From Gonatopus flavifemur (Eukaryota; Arthropoda; Insecta; Hymenoptera; Dryinidae), in the NCBI GenBank assembly GCA_018340375.1, contig JAFFJZ010000002.1, forward strand, positions 13,596,001 to 13,660,000: a stretch of 64,000 nt of DNA, written 5' to 3'. Both the position numbers and the translations under genes were made by a program. This document shows, piece after piece, positions 58,701 to 62,476 of the stretch; the stretch's first letter is position 1, and each line of letters opens with the position of its first letter. Below the pieces are notes generated by a model, which saw nothing but the letters and a program-made list of their open reading frames with translations, did no database searches and was not told the DNA's origin.

Positions 58701-61236
58701 CTATATGTATCACCGTTATTTCACAGCTCTTCTACAAAATATTTTCCAATTGAATTTTATTGCTAGCAAAATTCTATTTCATACATCTGTGCAATGTTTC
58801 ACTGAAATGTTTTCTGATGTGTTGTTTTTTCACTTTCATCTGTAGATAAAAGATTTTATGAATATAATGCGTATTGACGAATCGATCGTGTCTCACATTG
58901 TAAGTCATTTCCATGAAACATCCATTTTATCCATAAAGACGTTTAATGTGACACGATTTTGGATACTCCAAAATGAACTATAAACGATATCAAGTCATTC
59001 GACATACCAGACATGATTATTCATCTCAACGTGATACGAGTGGTATCATTTTTATAGGACAAACTACAAGAAAATACACGCGAAAATTCAAAATATCTTC
59101 CTGTACAGTACTTCTTTAGCGTCCCAAGAAATGCTGTACGGAGAGATTTTTCGAATCAATGTACATATTTTTACGTAGTTTATCCGGACAGAATCGGTAA
59201 CCCTGTTGAAAAAACTCAGCATGGTCCAACAAGGAACCAACTTGGTACCAGATGGTGCCAGTTGCAGACCATGATGGATGGTCCAACAACCGATATGCGA
59301 CCAATTTGTTTGCAACTGGTACTAGTTAAAAGCCATGTCGGCTGACTTAACCACCCATATAGGATCAACTTAGTTGCAGCTGGCTGGCCTGATTCTAATT
59401 TTACCAACTCAAACTTGACTCATTTCAAGTGCACCAATATCAGAGTGATTTTGAAAAATCAACATGATGCACGTTTTTTTTTGTACTAGGATGAATTGAA
59501 GAACGTGATAAGAAAAATATCAACAAATATAAGTGTATTGTAAATACAAACAGTCTGGAAGTCTGATGACCGAATTGTAAAATCTGCCTAATTCCAAAAT
59601 CTCAAGAAACGATACCTTTTAAATGAATCATGAAAGAAGAAAAATCTGGAAATGCCAGTGGGACAAAACTGTAACGTAATTTGATGAAAATGTCACTTTG
59701 GATAAATCGTACAGAAGTTCTGGTCTACTGGAATTTCCAAGATTCATTGATCACTATCTGAGGCCATATCAAGCATGTTTTGCCCCAGGTTGATACTAGG
59801 ACTGGATAGAACCATGCAGGGTAGTACCGACCTCTAGGTAGACTCATATTAGATAGTACCAGCCTAGGTAGGACCAACCTGATCCCATGTAGGTTGATCC
59901 TACGCAGCATGGTCCTACCCAGCATGGTCGGACCTAGCTGGATTTGTTCAACAGGGAAAAGCCCAGCCCCTCGTCTCTCCTTCATAGCTGTTTATCGCAC
60001 ACTATTTTTTGACAAACTCTGCTAAAAATTCCTGATACACAACGATATAAAACGATAAATCTCCTGTTGTATCGTTATTAAACGATGTAACTCTATCGTT
60101 CCTTATTGTATTCTATCAAATTTAACATGATATATGGGGTTTTATCGTGAAATTCATACAGGGAAAGTACCAGTTGTTTTAAAAAAATAATCCTGTGTTC
60201 CAGCATAAGTAGTACTTTTTCTATAAGAATTTTACGATAAAATCACATGCATTTTATGATAAATTTTATAGAACATGATAAGAACCCATACAGCACAAGA
60301 GTCCCCGCAAAGAGCTCCTGTTATGACAGTAAACATGAACTCATTTTGAATAGTTTGAATTCGAAATGAACTCTTGATGAATAACTCAATCTTCAGAAAG
60401 AATTCATATCACGAATTCATAAAGAACTATTCAGGCATTCAACATGTATGCATTTTGAATTCATTTTTACTGTCATAACGGGGACTGTTCAAGAAGTTCT
60501 TTCAGAAGTTTTTGTGAATTCAAAATGATCATTTCTGCTGTCTGGGAAACGATAGAGTTCTATAGTTTAATAACGATGTAACTTTTTAAATTCCGTATTC
60601 AGAAACCTCATTAAAAACTATAAGAAAATTTTATCGTTTTGAATCGTTCTTTATTGGGAAAATTTAGCAGGGAACTTCAATCGAATAATTATGATTCGGA
60701 TTAATTGTTAATTATTCACGGAGGAAAATGTTTCTCCTTGTAGAGAAAAAAAGTTTTCCAAACTGCATTTCCACAAAAACGCAAAATTTCCATGTTTTAT
60801 TGAGGAAAAAAATGAGCAAAGGAATGCGGAAATTTTGCAAGGACGATGAAAACTTTCTTCAGAGTCTTCATGAAAAACTAGTCGTAACGATAATTCTTGT
60901 AATGCATTGCAGATCTTCTCGCGGTGTACCAGCTTGTTTTCAATGTTCATCTCTAAACGAGAGTGCAGCTAAGAAGATATGTCGGAAACAACCGCTTGGT
61001 GTATTGGCGCATTCAGAAACTCAATTAGTTCGAACTTATCCGGCTGGTATGCGCATCGATTCCACCAATTTCAATCCTGTGATTTTTTGGGCCTTTGGCA
61101 TACAAATGGTGGCTTTAAATTATCAAACCGATGATGCGGGTCTGAATTTGAATACTGCTATGTTTGAACAAAATGGACAATGTGGGTACGTGAGAAAACC
61201 GTCCGTGATGTGGGATAAAGGACACATGATGTACAG
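19257..61236 (+). CDS. PLCE1: Phospholipase C epsilon (PLCE1-type), internal 10 exons of a gene running off both sides
   Basis: This enzyme family hydrolyses phosphatidylinositol 4,5-bisphosphate to inositol trisphosphate and diacylglycerol at membranes, downstream of Ras/Rap/Rho GTPases. Ten exons join by canonical AG/GT sites with compatible phases into 2897 nt (965 codons plus 2 nt) with no stop. The order seen is PH-like region (about residues 1-230), Ser/Arg-rich link (249-316), EF-hand-like helices (317-510), X domain (about 530-665), acidic linker (723-735) and Y domain (from about 775). Catalytic residues are present: His542 in SSHNTYL, Glu572 and Asp574 in ELDCWD, His589 in YHGHT. 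The motifs [16 protein letters not shown] and [11 protein letters not shown] match the epsilon class better than beta, gamma or delta. RasGEF, C2 and RA regions are expected outside the window. Introns are 5969, 540, 8489, 7651, 7061, 406, 3441, 2002 and 3524 nt. Confidence 0.93.
19718..20408. other. Intron sequence, no gene; degenerate MITE pieces
   Basis: Start of the first large intron. AGCTGC-rich words around 20000-20150 (gctgccataggcgaaaatcgc; gcctgcagctaaagc) resemble decayed family F sequence. Nothing else is recognisable. Confidence 0.5.
20414..20707. mobile_element. MITE with CCCTAGTAGAAA ends, 5-bp duplication
   Basis: CCCTAGTAGAAAGTTTGA at 20414 pairs with tttctactaggg ending 20707. 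ACTAT is directly repeated at 20409-20413 and 20708-20712. The interior word gcctgacgaggcat recalls that of 16106-17095, suggesting one superfamily. It has landed inside the coding part of a hAT transposase remnant. Confidence 0.8.
20659..21250 (-). pseudogene. hAT-family transposase C-terminus, broken
   Basis: On the minus strand the frame reads [20 protein letters not shown] and later [20 protein letters not shown] with ENLERYIV. This is the hAT dimerisation region (T-S-x-D-V-E-R-x-F-S, then LLSDKR-type). Upstream, 21118-21250 gives [20 protein letters not shown] in a different frame, separated by a frameshift and stop near 21075. Real similarity stops at 20713 where a MITE is inserted; the last residues of the open frame are MITE sequence. 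It is a dead fragment of a longer transposase. Confidence 0.8.
21251..22986. other. Intron sequence, no gene seen
   Basis: AT-rich intron. Nothing recognisable as coding, RNA or intact element. Confidence 0.5.
22987..23237. mobile_element. MITE family B, copy 2
   Basis: CACTGTAAATAATGTGGGGAA at 22987, right end aataattttttacagtg at 23237. The word cacactgttggtggattccgtccc is shared with 11750-12005, and ctatgaaggaacttcgctgc matches ctatgaaggaactttgctgc there. Confidence 0.8.
23238..24773. other. Intron sequence, no gene; decayed MITE pieces
   Basis: Stretches 23240-23500 contain gctgccacagctaaa and gctgagagaacaaa words like families D and F but no clear ends. The remainder is AT-rich without recognisable content. 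Confidence 0.45.
24774..24966. mobile_element. Near-perfect 193-bp hairpin MITE
   Basis: ccgtagaccctagagttac at 24774 is exactly inverted at gtaactctagggtctacgg ending 24966. The arms continue through cttgaagaggattaaat and gatgaaacaaccagccaga with one small indel (left arm has extra ctctc). The loop is about 20 bp. Confidence 0.85.
25112..25330. mobile_element. Foldback sequence upstream of PLC exon b
   Basis: ataattctatcgttgaagtatatcaaaacgcacaacttgacgaag is inverted, with mismatches, at cactccgtcaagctgtgcgttttcacatattctaacaatagaatt. Arms are about 50-70 bp; similarity may extend outwards. Ends are not sharp. Confidence 0.6.
25687..25969 (+). CDS. PLCE1: PLC epsilon exon b: end of PH region and linker helix
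   Basis: The acceptor tttttcag ends at 25686 and the donor gtacgc starts at 25970. The first base completes the Lys codon left open at 19717; the exon ends in phase 0. It reads [17 protein letters not shown], then [18 protein letters not shown]. This is the C-terminal PH helix and the start of the EF-hand region, a segment well conserved in PLC epsilon. A Ser/Thr- and basic-rich tail ([15 protein letters not shown]) follows. Confidence 0.9.
26510..26715 (+). CDS. PLCE1: PLC epsilon exon c: Ser/Arg-rich linker
   Basis: The acceptor ttactttag ends at 26509 and the donor gtgagt starts at 26716. It enters in phase 0 and leaves two bases (AG) of an Arg codon. The translation starts [15 protein letters not shown] and is rich in Ser, Arg and Pro ([17 protein letters not shown]), so it is probably disordered and phosphorylatable. 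There is little family similarity to lean on. Support comes from frame continuity, clean splice sites and the exact phase fit with both neighbours. Confidence 0.8.
26716..27985. other. Start of 8.5-kb intron, no gene seen
   Basis: AT-rich intron sequence without recognisable coding or element structure. Confidence 0.5.
27986..28201. mobile_element. MITE family G, copy 1
   Basis: CACTGAAAGAATTTTATTTG on the left, inverted at acagaattctacccgtg on the right. The interior words ttaccgtgaaattccaatgatcgagg and gaaaatatcactctc recur at 51583-51810 and 62477-63442. Confidence 0.8.
28281..28533. mobile_element. Hairpin MITE with CACTGAGAAAATC ends, TA duplication
   Basis: cactgagaaaatctaacacgagtgac at 28281 is inverted at cacccgtgtccgattttctcagtg ending 28533, flanked by TA on both sides. 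The arms stay paired almost to the centre (cacactgatgatcaatgtgc-type words; actgctggctaatgtg). The centre is at about 28407 (atggtcaccaatgcg). Confidence 0.85.
28735..28866. repeat. 132-bp near-perfect palindrome
   Basis: aaaagatttcttatgcaac at 28735 and its complement ending 28866. The arms of about 66 bp differ only by a few bases near cttcg/tagt, and the centre is atctaaaagatatcttttagat. The outer word ttgcataagaaatc also appears at 13806-13920 and 62280-62400. Confidence 0.85.
28915..29143 (-). mobile_element. MITE family D, copy 2 (reverse orientation)
   Basis: cacggagaaaaaagtattgctggcataacaag, then tatagcgcctacaaaaaaa and later ctttgtaggcgctatagtagcaaaacattt. This is the complement of the copy at 34797-35024. 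Ends are CACGGAGAAAA and TTTTCTCCTTGTG. Confidence 0.85.
29144..30065. other. Intron sequence, no gene seen
   Basis: Open frames at 29250-29719 show no recognisable domain. Adding them to the PLC reading would break the phase match between 26715 and 35205, so they are not PLC exons. Confidence 0.5.
30066..30307. mobile_element. MITE family A, copy 2
   Basis: CACTGAAAGAAACATTTCTT on the left and aaatatttcttcaagtgt on the right. The interior (ccaaatgaatagtttatttgtcctctctcc; aatattccttaggattaatgg) matches 9789-10030. Confidence 0.75.
30308..31698. other. Intron sequence, no gene; tRNA-like piece at 31510-31590
   Basis: AT-rich sequence. A stretch with acacggtgaaaaaaactaacaataatattgctg at 31190 may be the left end of a decayed MITE. 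A tRNA-derived element is listed separately. Confidence 0.45.
31510..31595 (-). repeat. tRNA-derived fragment or SINE head
   Basis: On the minus strand, acccgggttcgaatctcgc contains a good pol III B box (GGTTCGAATC). About 45 nt upstream lies ttggagatctgctgatgtgatg, a possible weak A box. The two ends do not form an acceptor stem, so it is not a functional tRNA. A tRNA-derived SINE or pseudogene fits best. Confidence 0.4.
31699..32027. mobile_element. Foldback element, CCCGAGTCGAAA family, copy 2, with inner duplication
   Basis: Left arm ctcgagttgaaaaatttggacgatttttgtcctctg and right arm cagaggacaaaaaccgtccaaattttgcgactcggga. The arms match 6717-7114. A 60-bp unit (aggacaaattcagactaaaatcttg to ccacattaatcaaccatc) is present twice in tandem, at about 31848-31907 and 31908-31967, almost without difference. 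Confidence 0.8.
32379..32841 (+). pseudogene. Tigger/jerky-type transposase tail, frameshifted
   Basis: The first part (to about 32640) is acidic: [20 protein letters not shown], then [20 protein letters not shown]. The second part, after a frameshift near 32625-32640, reads [39 protein letters not shown] and [13 protein letters not shown] before a stop at 32839. The sequence of an acidic linker, an E-D-x-x-x-R-S-L-K-F helix and a QTTITxFF end is typical of pogo/Tigger transposases. The catalytic DDE core is absent. Confidence 0.8.
33017..34422. mobile_element. CAGTGGTCCC element nested in the Tigger-like element
   Basis: CAGTGGTCCCAAATCCAAAA at 33017 is inverted at tttttggatttgagaccactg ending 34422; similarity extends through cactggccaaaagt. 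It contains a tandem array of about 121 bp at 33078-33400 with atggcggatccaatatggcgg words. Thus it is a relative of 15837-18339. Confidence 0.75.
33078..33400. repeat. Tandem repeat, period about 121 bp, with ATGGCGGA words
   Basis: aatttgtcattcgggggttttcgggg starts at about 33078, 33199 and 33319 (third diverged). Units share gctgattgcgaatctga and cagaatggcggatccaatatggcgg. In reverse complement this equals the unit at 17869-18290 in general plan. Confidence 0.8.
34797..35024 (+). mobile_element. MITE family D, copy 3 (best preserved)
   Basis: CACGGAGAAAAAATGGTTTGC at 34797 and cttttttctccgtg ending 35024. tatagcgcctacaaagaaatttg pairs with the complement ttttttgtaggcgctatagta. It is surrounded by another decayed hairpin (agcaatacaattc ... 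tatattgctgatt; second tttttctccgtgcag at 35078-35093), so it may be nested too. It ends 180 nt before PLC exon d. Confidence 0.85.
35205..35485 (+). CDS. PLCE1: PLC epsilon exon d: EF-hand-like helices
   Basis: The acceptor cttgccag ends at 35204 and the donor gtgagt starts at 35486. The first base completes the Arg codon from 26715; one base of a Gly codon is left at the end. It reads [18 protein letters not shown], then [18 protein letters not shown] and [12 protein letters not shown]. This matches the stretch of PLC epsilon in which an EAPW motif is followed by an F-x-x-LFR helix and an RKD-DLF helix. A MITE pair ends about 180 nt upstream. Confidence 0.92.
35701..35939. mobile_element. 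Foldback element with ATACCCGAGTC ends
   Basis: atacccgagtcaaaaagtg at 35701 is mirrored by tctttcgactcgggtat ending 35939. Inner arms share aaacctgattt / gatcaggcttt and tcgcgtattacggatcag / ctggatcgttgcgtattacgg. The terminal word resembles that of 6717-7114 and 31699-32027. Confidence 0.7.
35940..37575. other. Intron sequence, no gene seen
   Basis: About 36060-36360 is less AT-rich than usual but no open frame there resembles a known protein. Rest is plain AT-rich intron. Confidence 0.5.
37576..38221. mobile_element. 646-bp foldback element, long self-complementary arms
   Basis: cccgtatggaaatatttcgctgaaaaatgtctg on the left is inverted at cagacatttttcagcggaatatttccatacggg on the right. 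The arms (about 250 bp each) stay complementary through dense actctgagaaactctgacaaactc words and a tatttttgggacattctttatagac segment. The loop is about 100 bp (about 37850-37950). No coding frame. Confidence 0.85.
38394..38651. mobile_element. MITE family I, copy 1 (CCCATACAGCACAAGAG ends)
   Basis: cccatacagcacaagagtccc at 38394 and gtgctgtgtggg ending 38651. gagctcctgttgtgacagtaaacatgaa on the left is inverted at ttcatgtttactgacataacaggaac on the right. Other copies are at 60285-60546 and 58451-58708, with an end fragment at 62212-62259. Confidence 0.8.
38652..39755. other. Intron sequence, no gene seen
   Basis: AT-rich until about 39590, then more GC-rich (gttgacgagcttgccgagctccctcgg). The minus-strand frame 39596-39895 reads into the tandem repeat and shows no domain. 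Confidence 0.5.
39756..40080. repeat. GC-richer tandem duplication, period 185 bp
   Basis: caatcagaatttmacaact, the cagtaccggctaagactggcg phrase and gcatttgtccgaaatgataac occur in two copies starting at 39756 and 39941. Each copy is rich in the word AGTACTGGC and its complement; the first has a palindrome ctggcgcagtactgcgccag at about 39773. Confidence 0.85.
40650..40925. mobile_element. Hairpin MITE with CACGGAAAA/CACATGGAAAA ends
   Basis: attagtgatccaaattttcgttgac on the left is inverted at gtcaacgaaaatttggatcactaat on the right. gtatgtcacttttggacggagcac is likewise inverted at about 40862-40885. Ends at 40650 and 40925. Confidence 0.8.
41023..41296. repeat. Two-copy tandem duplication of 137 bp
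   Basis: catcctgtaatcaattgaaa begins at 41023 and again (one base different) at 41160. The copies end gaatctattcc and differ at only a few positions, so the duplication is recent. Confidence 0.9.
41609..41860. mobile_element. MITE family C, intact copy
   Basis: CACTGAGAGAAAGGTACCTAG at 41609, right end accctttttctcagtg at 41860. tagttggcacaactaaat and its complement recur inside. The flanks on both sides (41465-41600 and 41861-42027) look like the two halves of an element like 44031-44317 (gtataaataataaaatttcgaca; atttttcattc; gacctgcactttcctccgtg), so this copy probably landed in it. Confidence 0.75.
42028..43136. other. Intron sequence, no gene seen
   Basis: AT-rich intron. A short CA/CACA-rich run at about 42632-42655. 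Nothing else recognisable up to the acceptor of exon e. Confidence 0.5.
43137..43363 (+). CDS. PLCE1: PLC epsilon exon e: EF-hand region
   Basis: The acceptor gtacacag ends at 43136 and the donor gtaatg starts at 43364. Two bases complete the Gly codon left at 35485; the end is in phase 0. It reads [18 protein letters not shown], then [19 protein letters not shown] and [20 protein letters not shown]. The A-I-x-A-A-S-I segment followed by an F-L helix is the second EF-like unit before the catalytic barrel in PLC epsilon. Confidence 0.92.
43776..43980. mobile_element. Hairpin MITE with CACGGAGAAAA ends
   Basis: cacggagaaaaataagtagtgcagttaag at 43776; aacttaaccgcactacttc and tttctccccgtg at the right. 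agtataatatttacaactgaatgtagta is exactly inverted at tactacattcagttgtaaatattatact. About 205 bp. Confidence 0.85.
44031..44317. mobile_element. MITE with CACGGAGAAGAATGCATG ends
   Basis: cacggagaagaatgcatgtcgaaaatgtagtaatc at 44031 pairs with gattactatatttttgacctgcatttttttccgtg ending 44317. Inner arms aaacatatgaattttccaaaagtcgcg / cgcgacttttgaaaacttcatacgtttc also pair. Confidence 0.8.
44318..45296. other. Intron sequence, no gene; AGATCTA-rich hairpin
   Basis: 44390-44680 contains several copies of agatctatct/agatctagat-like words on both strands (gatggacttagatctatc; ctagatctatccag), probably another decayed foldback. The rest has nothing recognisable. Confidence 0.45.
45297..45554. mobile_element. 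CATATATG-rich foldback element
   Basis: gtgaaaatgattcatataa on the left is inverted at ttcatatgaatcatttttac and actaggg on the right. The interior is a chain of short palindromic words (catatatg, tatacggtcatata, tgcatata). The right end CCCTAGTAAAAA looks like the CCCTAGTAGAAA ends of 20414-20707. Confidence 0.65.
45636..46103. mobile_element. CACTGTGAAAACT MITE with inner element
   Basis: cactgtgaaaactctttagttg at about 45636 and caactaaacagttttttcagtac on the right are inverted. Inside, about 45761-46022 starts tactcagacagcgaagtgc and ends gcaacttttgctgtcagggta, a second element with its own cagcaac/gttgctg words. Confidence 0.6.
46190..46620 (-). other. Unidentified coding-like stretch, minus strand
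   Basis: This stretch is less AT-rich than its surroundings. The minus strand reads [40 protein letters not shown] and [16 protein letters not shown], then a stop. A tttctccatttcag acceptor-like site follows, with [16 protein letters not shown] behind it and a gtatgt donor-like site. It could be a fragment of a spliced gene for a hydrophobic protein, captured by an element or left as a pseudogene. I cannot name the family, and it may be chance. Confidence 0.25.
46963..48248 (+). mobile_element. mariner, mauritiana-type, full length but dead
   Basis: CCAGGTGTGTAAGTATGGAA at 46963 and the complement ending cttacacacctgg at 48248, with TA on both sides. The inverted repeats are about 28 bp with three mismatches. 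The length is 1286 bp, the same as the Mos1/peach type elements of Drosophila mauritiana. The transposase has two in-frame stops. Confidence 0.92.
47135..48172 (+). pseudogene. Mariner transposase (Mos1-like), two nonsense mutations
   Basis: From the ATG at 47135 ([20 protein letters not shown]) the frame runs 346 codons without a frameshift, the normal length. It is broken by TAA at 47783-47785 after PEETVNT and TAG at 47912-47914 after HKAKQV. The N-terminus has the paired helix-turn-helix region; [10 protein letters not shown] precedes the first Asp ([11 protein letters not shown]). The second Asp is in [12 protein letters not shown] and the third in [13 protein letters not shown], a DD34D mariner triad. 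The usual stop after DGQYFE is also lost, and the frame runs on into the terminal repeat. It cannot make a full transposase as it stands. Confidence 0.92.
48249..50424. other. Intron sequence, no gene; small hairpins
   Basis: 48929-49112 starts cacagtaaaaagt and ends actttttacagtg with gatgcagcca words on both sides, a possible MITE. 49262-49382 holds a hairpin (gattcccgttgattccgatgcagaaaac / ggttttctgcatcggagtgaatgag). Otherwise nothing is recognisable up to exon f. Confidence 0.5.
50425..50652 (+). CDS. PLCE1: PLC epsilon exon f: start of catalytic X domain
   Basis: The acceptor acattctag ends at 50424 and the donor gtaaat starts at 50653. The exon is 228 nt, phase 0 at both ends. It reads [16 protein letters not shown], then [18 protein letters not shown] and [12 protein letters not shown]. 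The His of SSHNTYL is the first catalytic His of the PLC family and the following Asn is a calcium ligand. This is the most diagnostic exon together with the next one. Confidence 0.97.
51059..51283 (+). CDS. PLCE1: PLC epsilon exon g: catalytic X domain core
   Basis: The acceptor tttgtgcag ends at 51058 and the donor gtaatt starts at 51284. The exon is 225 nt, phase 0 at both ends. It reads [19 protein letters not shown], then [18 protein letters not shown] and [16 protein letters not shown]. Glu and Asp of VELDCWD are calcium ligands, and the second His of YHGHT is the second catalytic His. All are present, so the barrel looks competent. The 406-nt intron before it is the shortest of the gene. 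Confidence 0.97.
51583..51810. mobile_element. MITE family G, copy 2
   Basis: cactgaaagaattgtgttgc at 51583, with ttaccgtgaaattccaataatcgaagg and agtgatattttctataag; its complement (gatcactgacatttcacggtaatttttc) follows at about 51763-51798. The right terminus is worn. Confidence 0.7.
51987..53124. mobile_element. TTAA-flanked foldback element with about 320-bp arms
   Basis: TTAA at 51983-51986 and 53125-53128. CCTGTTAAGGACCAAACG on the left is inverted at the right end. The arms (51987-52308 and 52797-53124) are almost exact reverse complements, including ggggagacatacatctagggg and tccatggaccctgagcttcaaagtatgtgagatgg. The centre (52309-52796) has several aatatggcgg words like those of 33078-33400 and 17869-18290. 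Confidence 0.85.
53837..54292. mobile_element. TTAA-flanked element with CCCTCTGGGGATACACT ends
   Basis: TTAA at 53833-53836 and 54293-54296 flank inverted ends ccctctggggatacact and agtgtatccccagagga. About 456 bp. Inside, tttgaatcattcattgaaacgaattgg and its later half-copy give partial pairing. No transposase. AGCTGC-rich family F remnants lie on both sides (53240-53300, 53640-53740, 54365-54480). Confidence 0.8.
54725..55028 (+). CDS. PLCE1: PLC epsilon exon h: end of X domain and acidic X-Y linker
   Basis: The acceptor ctgttccag ends at 54724 and the donor gtaaga starts at 55029; one base of an Asp codon is left. It opens with [20 protein letters not shown] and [17 protein letters not shown], the last strand and helix of the X box. 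Then it becomes Ser/Met/Arg-rich and ends in 13 consecutive Asp/Glu residues. In other PLCs the acidic X-Y linker occludes the active site until the enzyme meets a charged membrane. An autoinhibitory role here is inferred from that. Confidence 0.95.
55029..56195. other. Intron sequence, no gene seen
   Basis: Several short open frames without recognisable domains. Plain AT-rich intron. Confidence 0.5.
56196..56683. mobile_element. MITE with CACGGAAAAAAATCCCATGTAAATT ends, TA duplication
   Basis: cacggaaaaaaatcccatgtaaatt at 56196 and the complement (aatttttacatggtcatttttttccgtg) ending 56683; TA on both sides. Middle (about 56290-56520) is GC-richer and unrelated to the arms, so it may itself be an insert. 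A family F remnant follows directly at 56684-56835. Confidence 0.8.
56850..56995 (-). mobile_element. MITE family B, copy 3, degenerate
   Basis: The reverse complement of ttgtagttttccctcacttttttgagg, ttctcccaaactgc and ggaacggaatccaccacttg parallels the ggtggattccgtccc and ttttccaccactttgaggg words of 22987-23237. It ends about 30 nt before the exon i acceptor. Confidence 0.55.
57031..57388 (+). CDS. PLCE1: PLC epsilon exon i: linker and start of Y domain
   Basis: The acceptor tgtcccacag ends at 57030 and the donor gtaata starts at 57389. Two bases complete the Asp codon from 55028; two bases of an Arg codon are left. The Y box starts at [20 protein letters not shown], matching the [15 protein letters not shown] start of PLC epsilon. 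A Gly/Ser/Thr-rich insert (residues about 795-857) follows. A degenerate MITE lies about 30 nt upstream of the acceptor. Confidence 0.95.
57438..58051. mobile_element. Element with CCGTGAAAAAAT ends and TGATCATG words
   Basis: ccgtgaaaaaatcgttcagg at 57438 and acaatttttttcacgg ending 58051. Inside are many gatcatgc/gcatgatcac words (57530-57810, 57955-58010), with the paired phrases cgtgattgagcctgatt and catgagtcttcatcacgtgggtac / gtacccacgtgg. About 614 bp, no coding frame. Confidence 0.65.
58451..58708. mobile_element. MITE family I, copy 2, worn
   Basis: cccatacctcacacgagttcccg at 58451; gaattcattttgaattcattgg and ccgggaactattcgagaaatc on the right, matching the plan of 38394-38651. The right terminus is eroded (gtgctatatgtatcac). 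Confidence 0.65.
59201..59956. mobile_element. Element with CCCTGTTGAA ends, TGGTCC/GGACCA-rich
   Basis: ccctgttgaaaaaactcagc at 59201 and tttgttcaacaggg at 59956 are inverted. Flanks inside carry repeated ggtcc, gtaccagatggtgccag and catggtcctacccagcatggtc words, more GC-rich than the middle. No coding frame. Confidence 0.7.
60285..60546. mobile_element. MITE family I, copy 3
   Basis: cccatacagcacaagagtccc at 60285 and tgatcatttctgctgtctggg ending 60546. ctcctgttatgacagtaaacatgaac is inverted at tttttactgtcataacggggac. Flanking aacgat/taacgatgtaac words on both sides suggest it landed in another repetitive sequence. Confidence 0.8.
60913..61236 (+). CDS. PLCE1: PLC epsilon exon j: catalytic Y domain
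   Basis: The acceptor cattgcag ends at 60912 and the donor gtaatt starts at 61237. One base completes the Arg codon from 57388; two bases of a codon remain. It reads [14 protein letters not shown], then [36 protein letters not shown] and [16 protein letters not shown]. The RTYPAG-R-DS and QMVALNYQT motifs are the conserved substrate-binding half of the barrel. The frame stays open upstream of the acceptor to an ATG at 60728, but that stretch has no PLC similarity. The next exon (C2 domain) is not seen before position 64000. Confidence 0.96.
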
Positions 61237-61539
61237 GTAATTATATAAATATTTATACATCTGAATAATACATTACACCGACGTGATAAAATTTATTGTT
61301 CGAAAACTGTAAAAATCAATTGTAATTCATTCCAAATTTTCGTATGGAAAATTCCACAACTCCTACAGACCTTATTCAGAAAACGTGTTGATTTTTAAAA
61401 TCTGAATTTAAAACCCAGATCACAGCACCTCATTTTATTGAAGTCCTAACAGGAATCCAGATTCAAAATTTCCCTGAAAACGAATACTTTCGTTACATCG
61501 TACAGACTTGCAATGATATCGATATTTGCTCTGTGGGAA

Positions 61540-61850
61540 ATAGAAACCCTACAGGCGCGTGTGGCCTTGGATGTGCGTTCGGAATCACCCAGGGCCACTC
61601 GGGAGCTCTCAACCCAGACAACCCACCAGGTCCTGCCTGGAAACCCTCTGGTTCGCCCGGGACCTGTCAGGTTCCCGCTCGAGTCACCACCTGGCTGGTC
61701 CCGGGCGGGAAACAGAGGGGTTCCAGGCAGCACCTGGCTCGTCCTGGGCAGAACCTGGCTCCACATGCGAATTTGAGAATCCCACCCACCCGGGAATTTT
61801 TGTATGGGGAGGTATCAAGGCGGCTCACTGATATTCCCACCTGAGCAGAC
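61540..61850. repeat. GC-rich self-complementary island
   Basis: The most GC-rich stretch of the window. Words such as ccaggtcctgcctgg, cccgggacctgtcagg, ctggctggtcccgggcgg and caggcagcacctgg occur on both strands, so it can fold strongly. Overlapping open frames exist in several phases, as expected of GC-rich repeat sequence; none has a domain. The vocabulary (ACCTGGY, GGTCCY) resembles the ends of 59201-59956. Confidence 0.6.
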
Positions 61851-61923
61851 CTTGCGAGACTAGTGTAGACCAAAAGTTCAATTTCAGTTCAAAATGCTCA
61901 GAATGGATACATATTGATAAGCA

Positions 61924-62211
61924 CCCTGTTGAAAAGATCTCATAAATTCCAGTGAATTCTAGTTATTTCTAGGACAGAAACCGCATGAAATCTAGTACAC
62001 ACACTTGATTTTATACGGTTTTATGAGATTTTGCAAATGGTTCTAATTGAATCTTATAAAGTTCTCATATAATTTTTGTATTCTCACATGGAATCATATA
62101 AAACACATAAGTTCTAGGACAGAAACCACATATAGACTCATAAAAACTTGTTAAAATTCATATAAACTAATAAGATTTATATATGAGAATTTATGGGACT
62201 TTTTCAACAGG
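61924..62211. mobile_element. MITE with CCTGTTGAAAA ends
   Basis: ccctgttgaaaagatctcataa at 61924 and atgggactttttcaacagg ending 62211. ttctaggacagaaaccrca occurs twice in direct orientation (about 61968 and 62112), and tcatataa/ttatatga words alternate. Directly followed by a family I end fragment (62212-62259). Confidence 0.7.
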
Positions 62212-62476
62212 ACATAACGGGAGCTGCTCTATACGGGAACTCTTGTGGTGTATGGGATGTCTTTAAAATATTCAAAATTGTTGCATAAGGCATCTTTCAG
62301 ATCTCATTATTAATTATTGTCATTGTCCCAGTGAACATTTTTGAACCACTCTAAAAGATATTTTTAAGGAGATCTGAAAGATACTTTATACAAGAATTTT
62401 GAAAAATTATCCCTGCTGAAAATGCCGGTCAGATCCGGATAAAAAATATTTGTCAGGCTTTGAACGGTTTTTGTCC

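Noticed and set aside
60728..60912. Open frame with ATG in frame with PLC exon j, as an alternative first exon
   Set aside because: The 61 extra codons have no PLC similarity and lie in hairpin-like repeat sequence; a good acceptor at 60912 fits the upstream exon phase exactly.
61513..61844. Several overlapping open frames in the GC-rich island
   Set aside because: Frames on both strands stay open because the sequence is GC-rich and repetitive; no domain in any.
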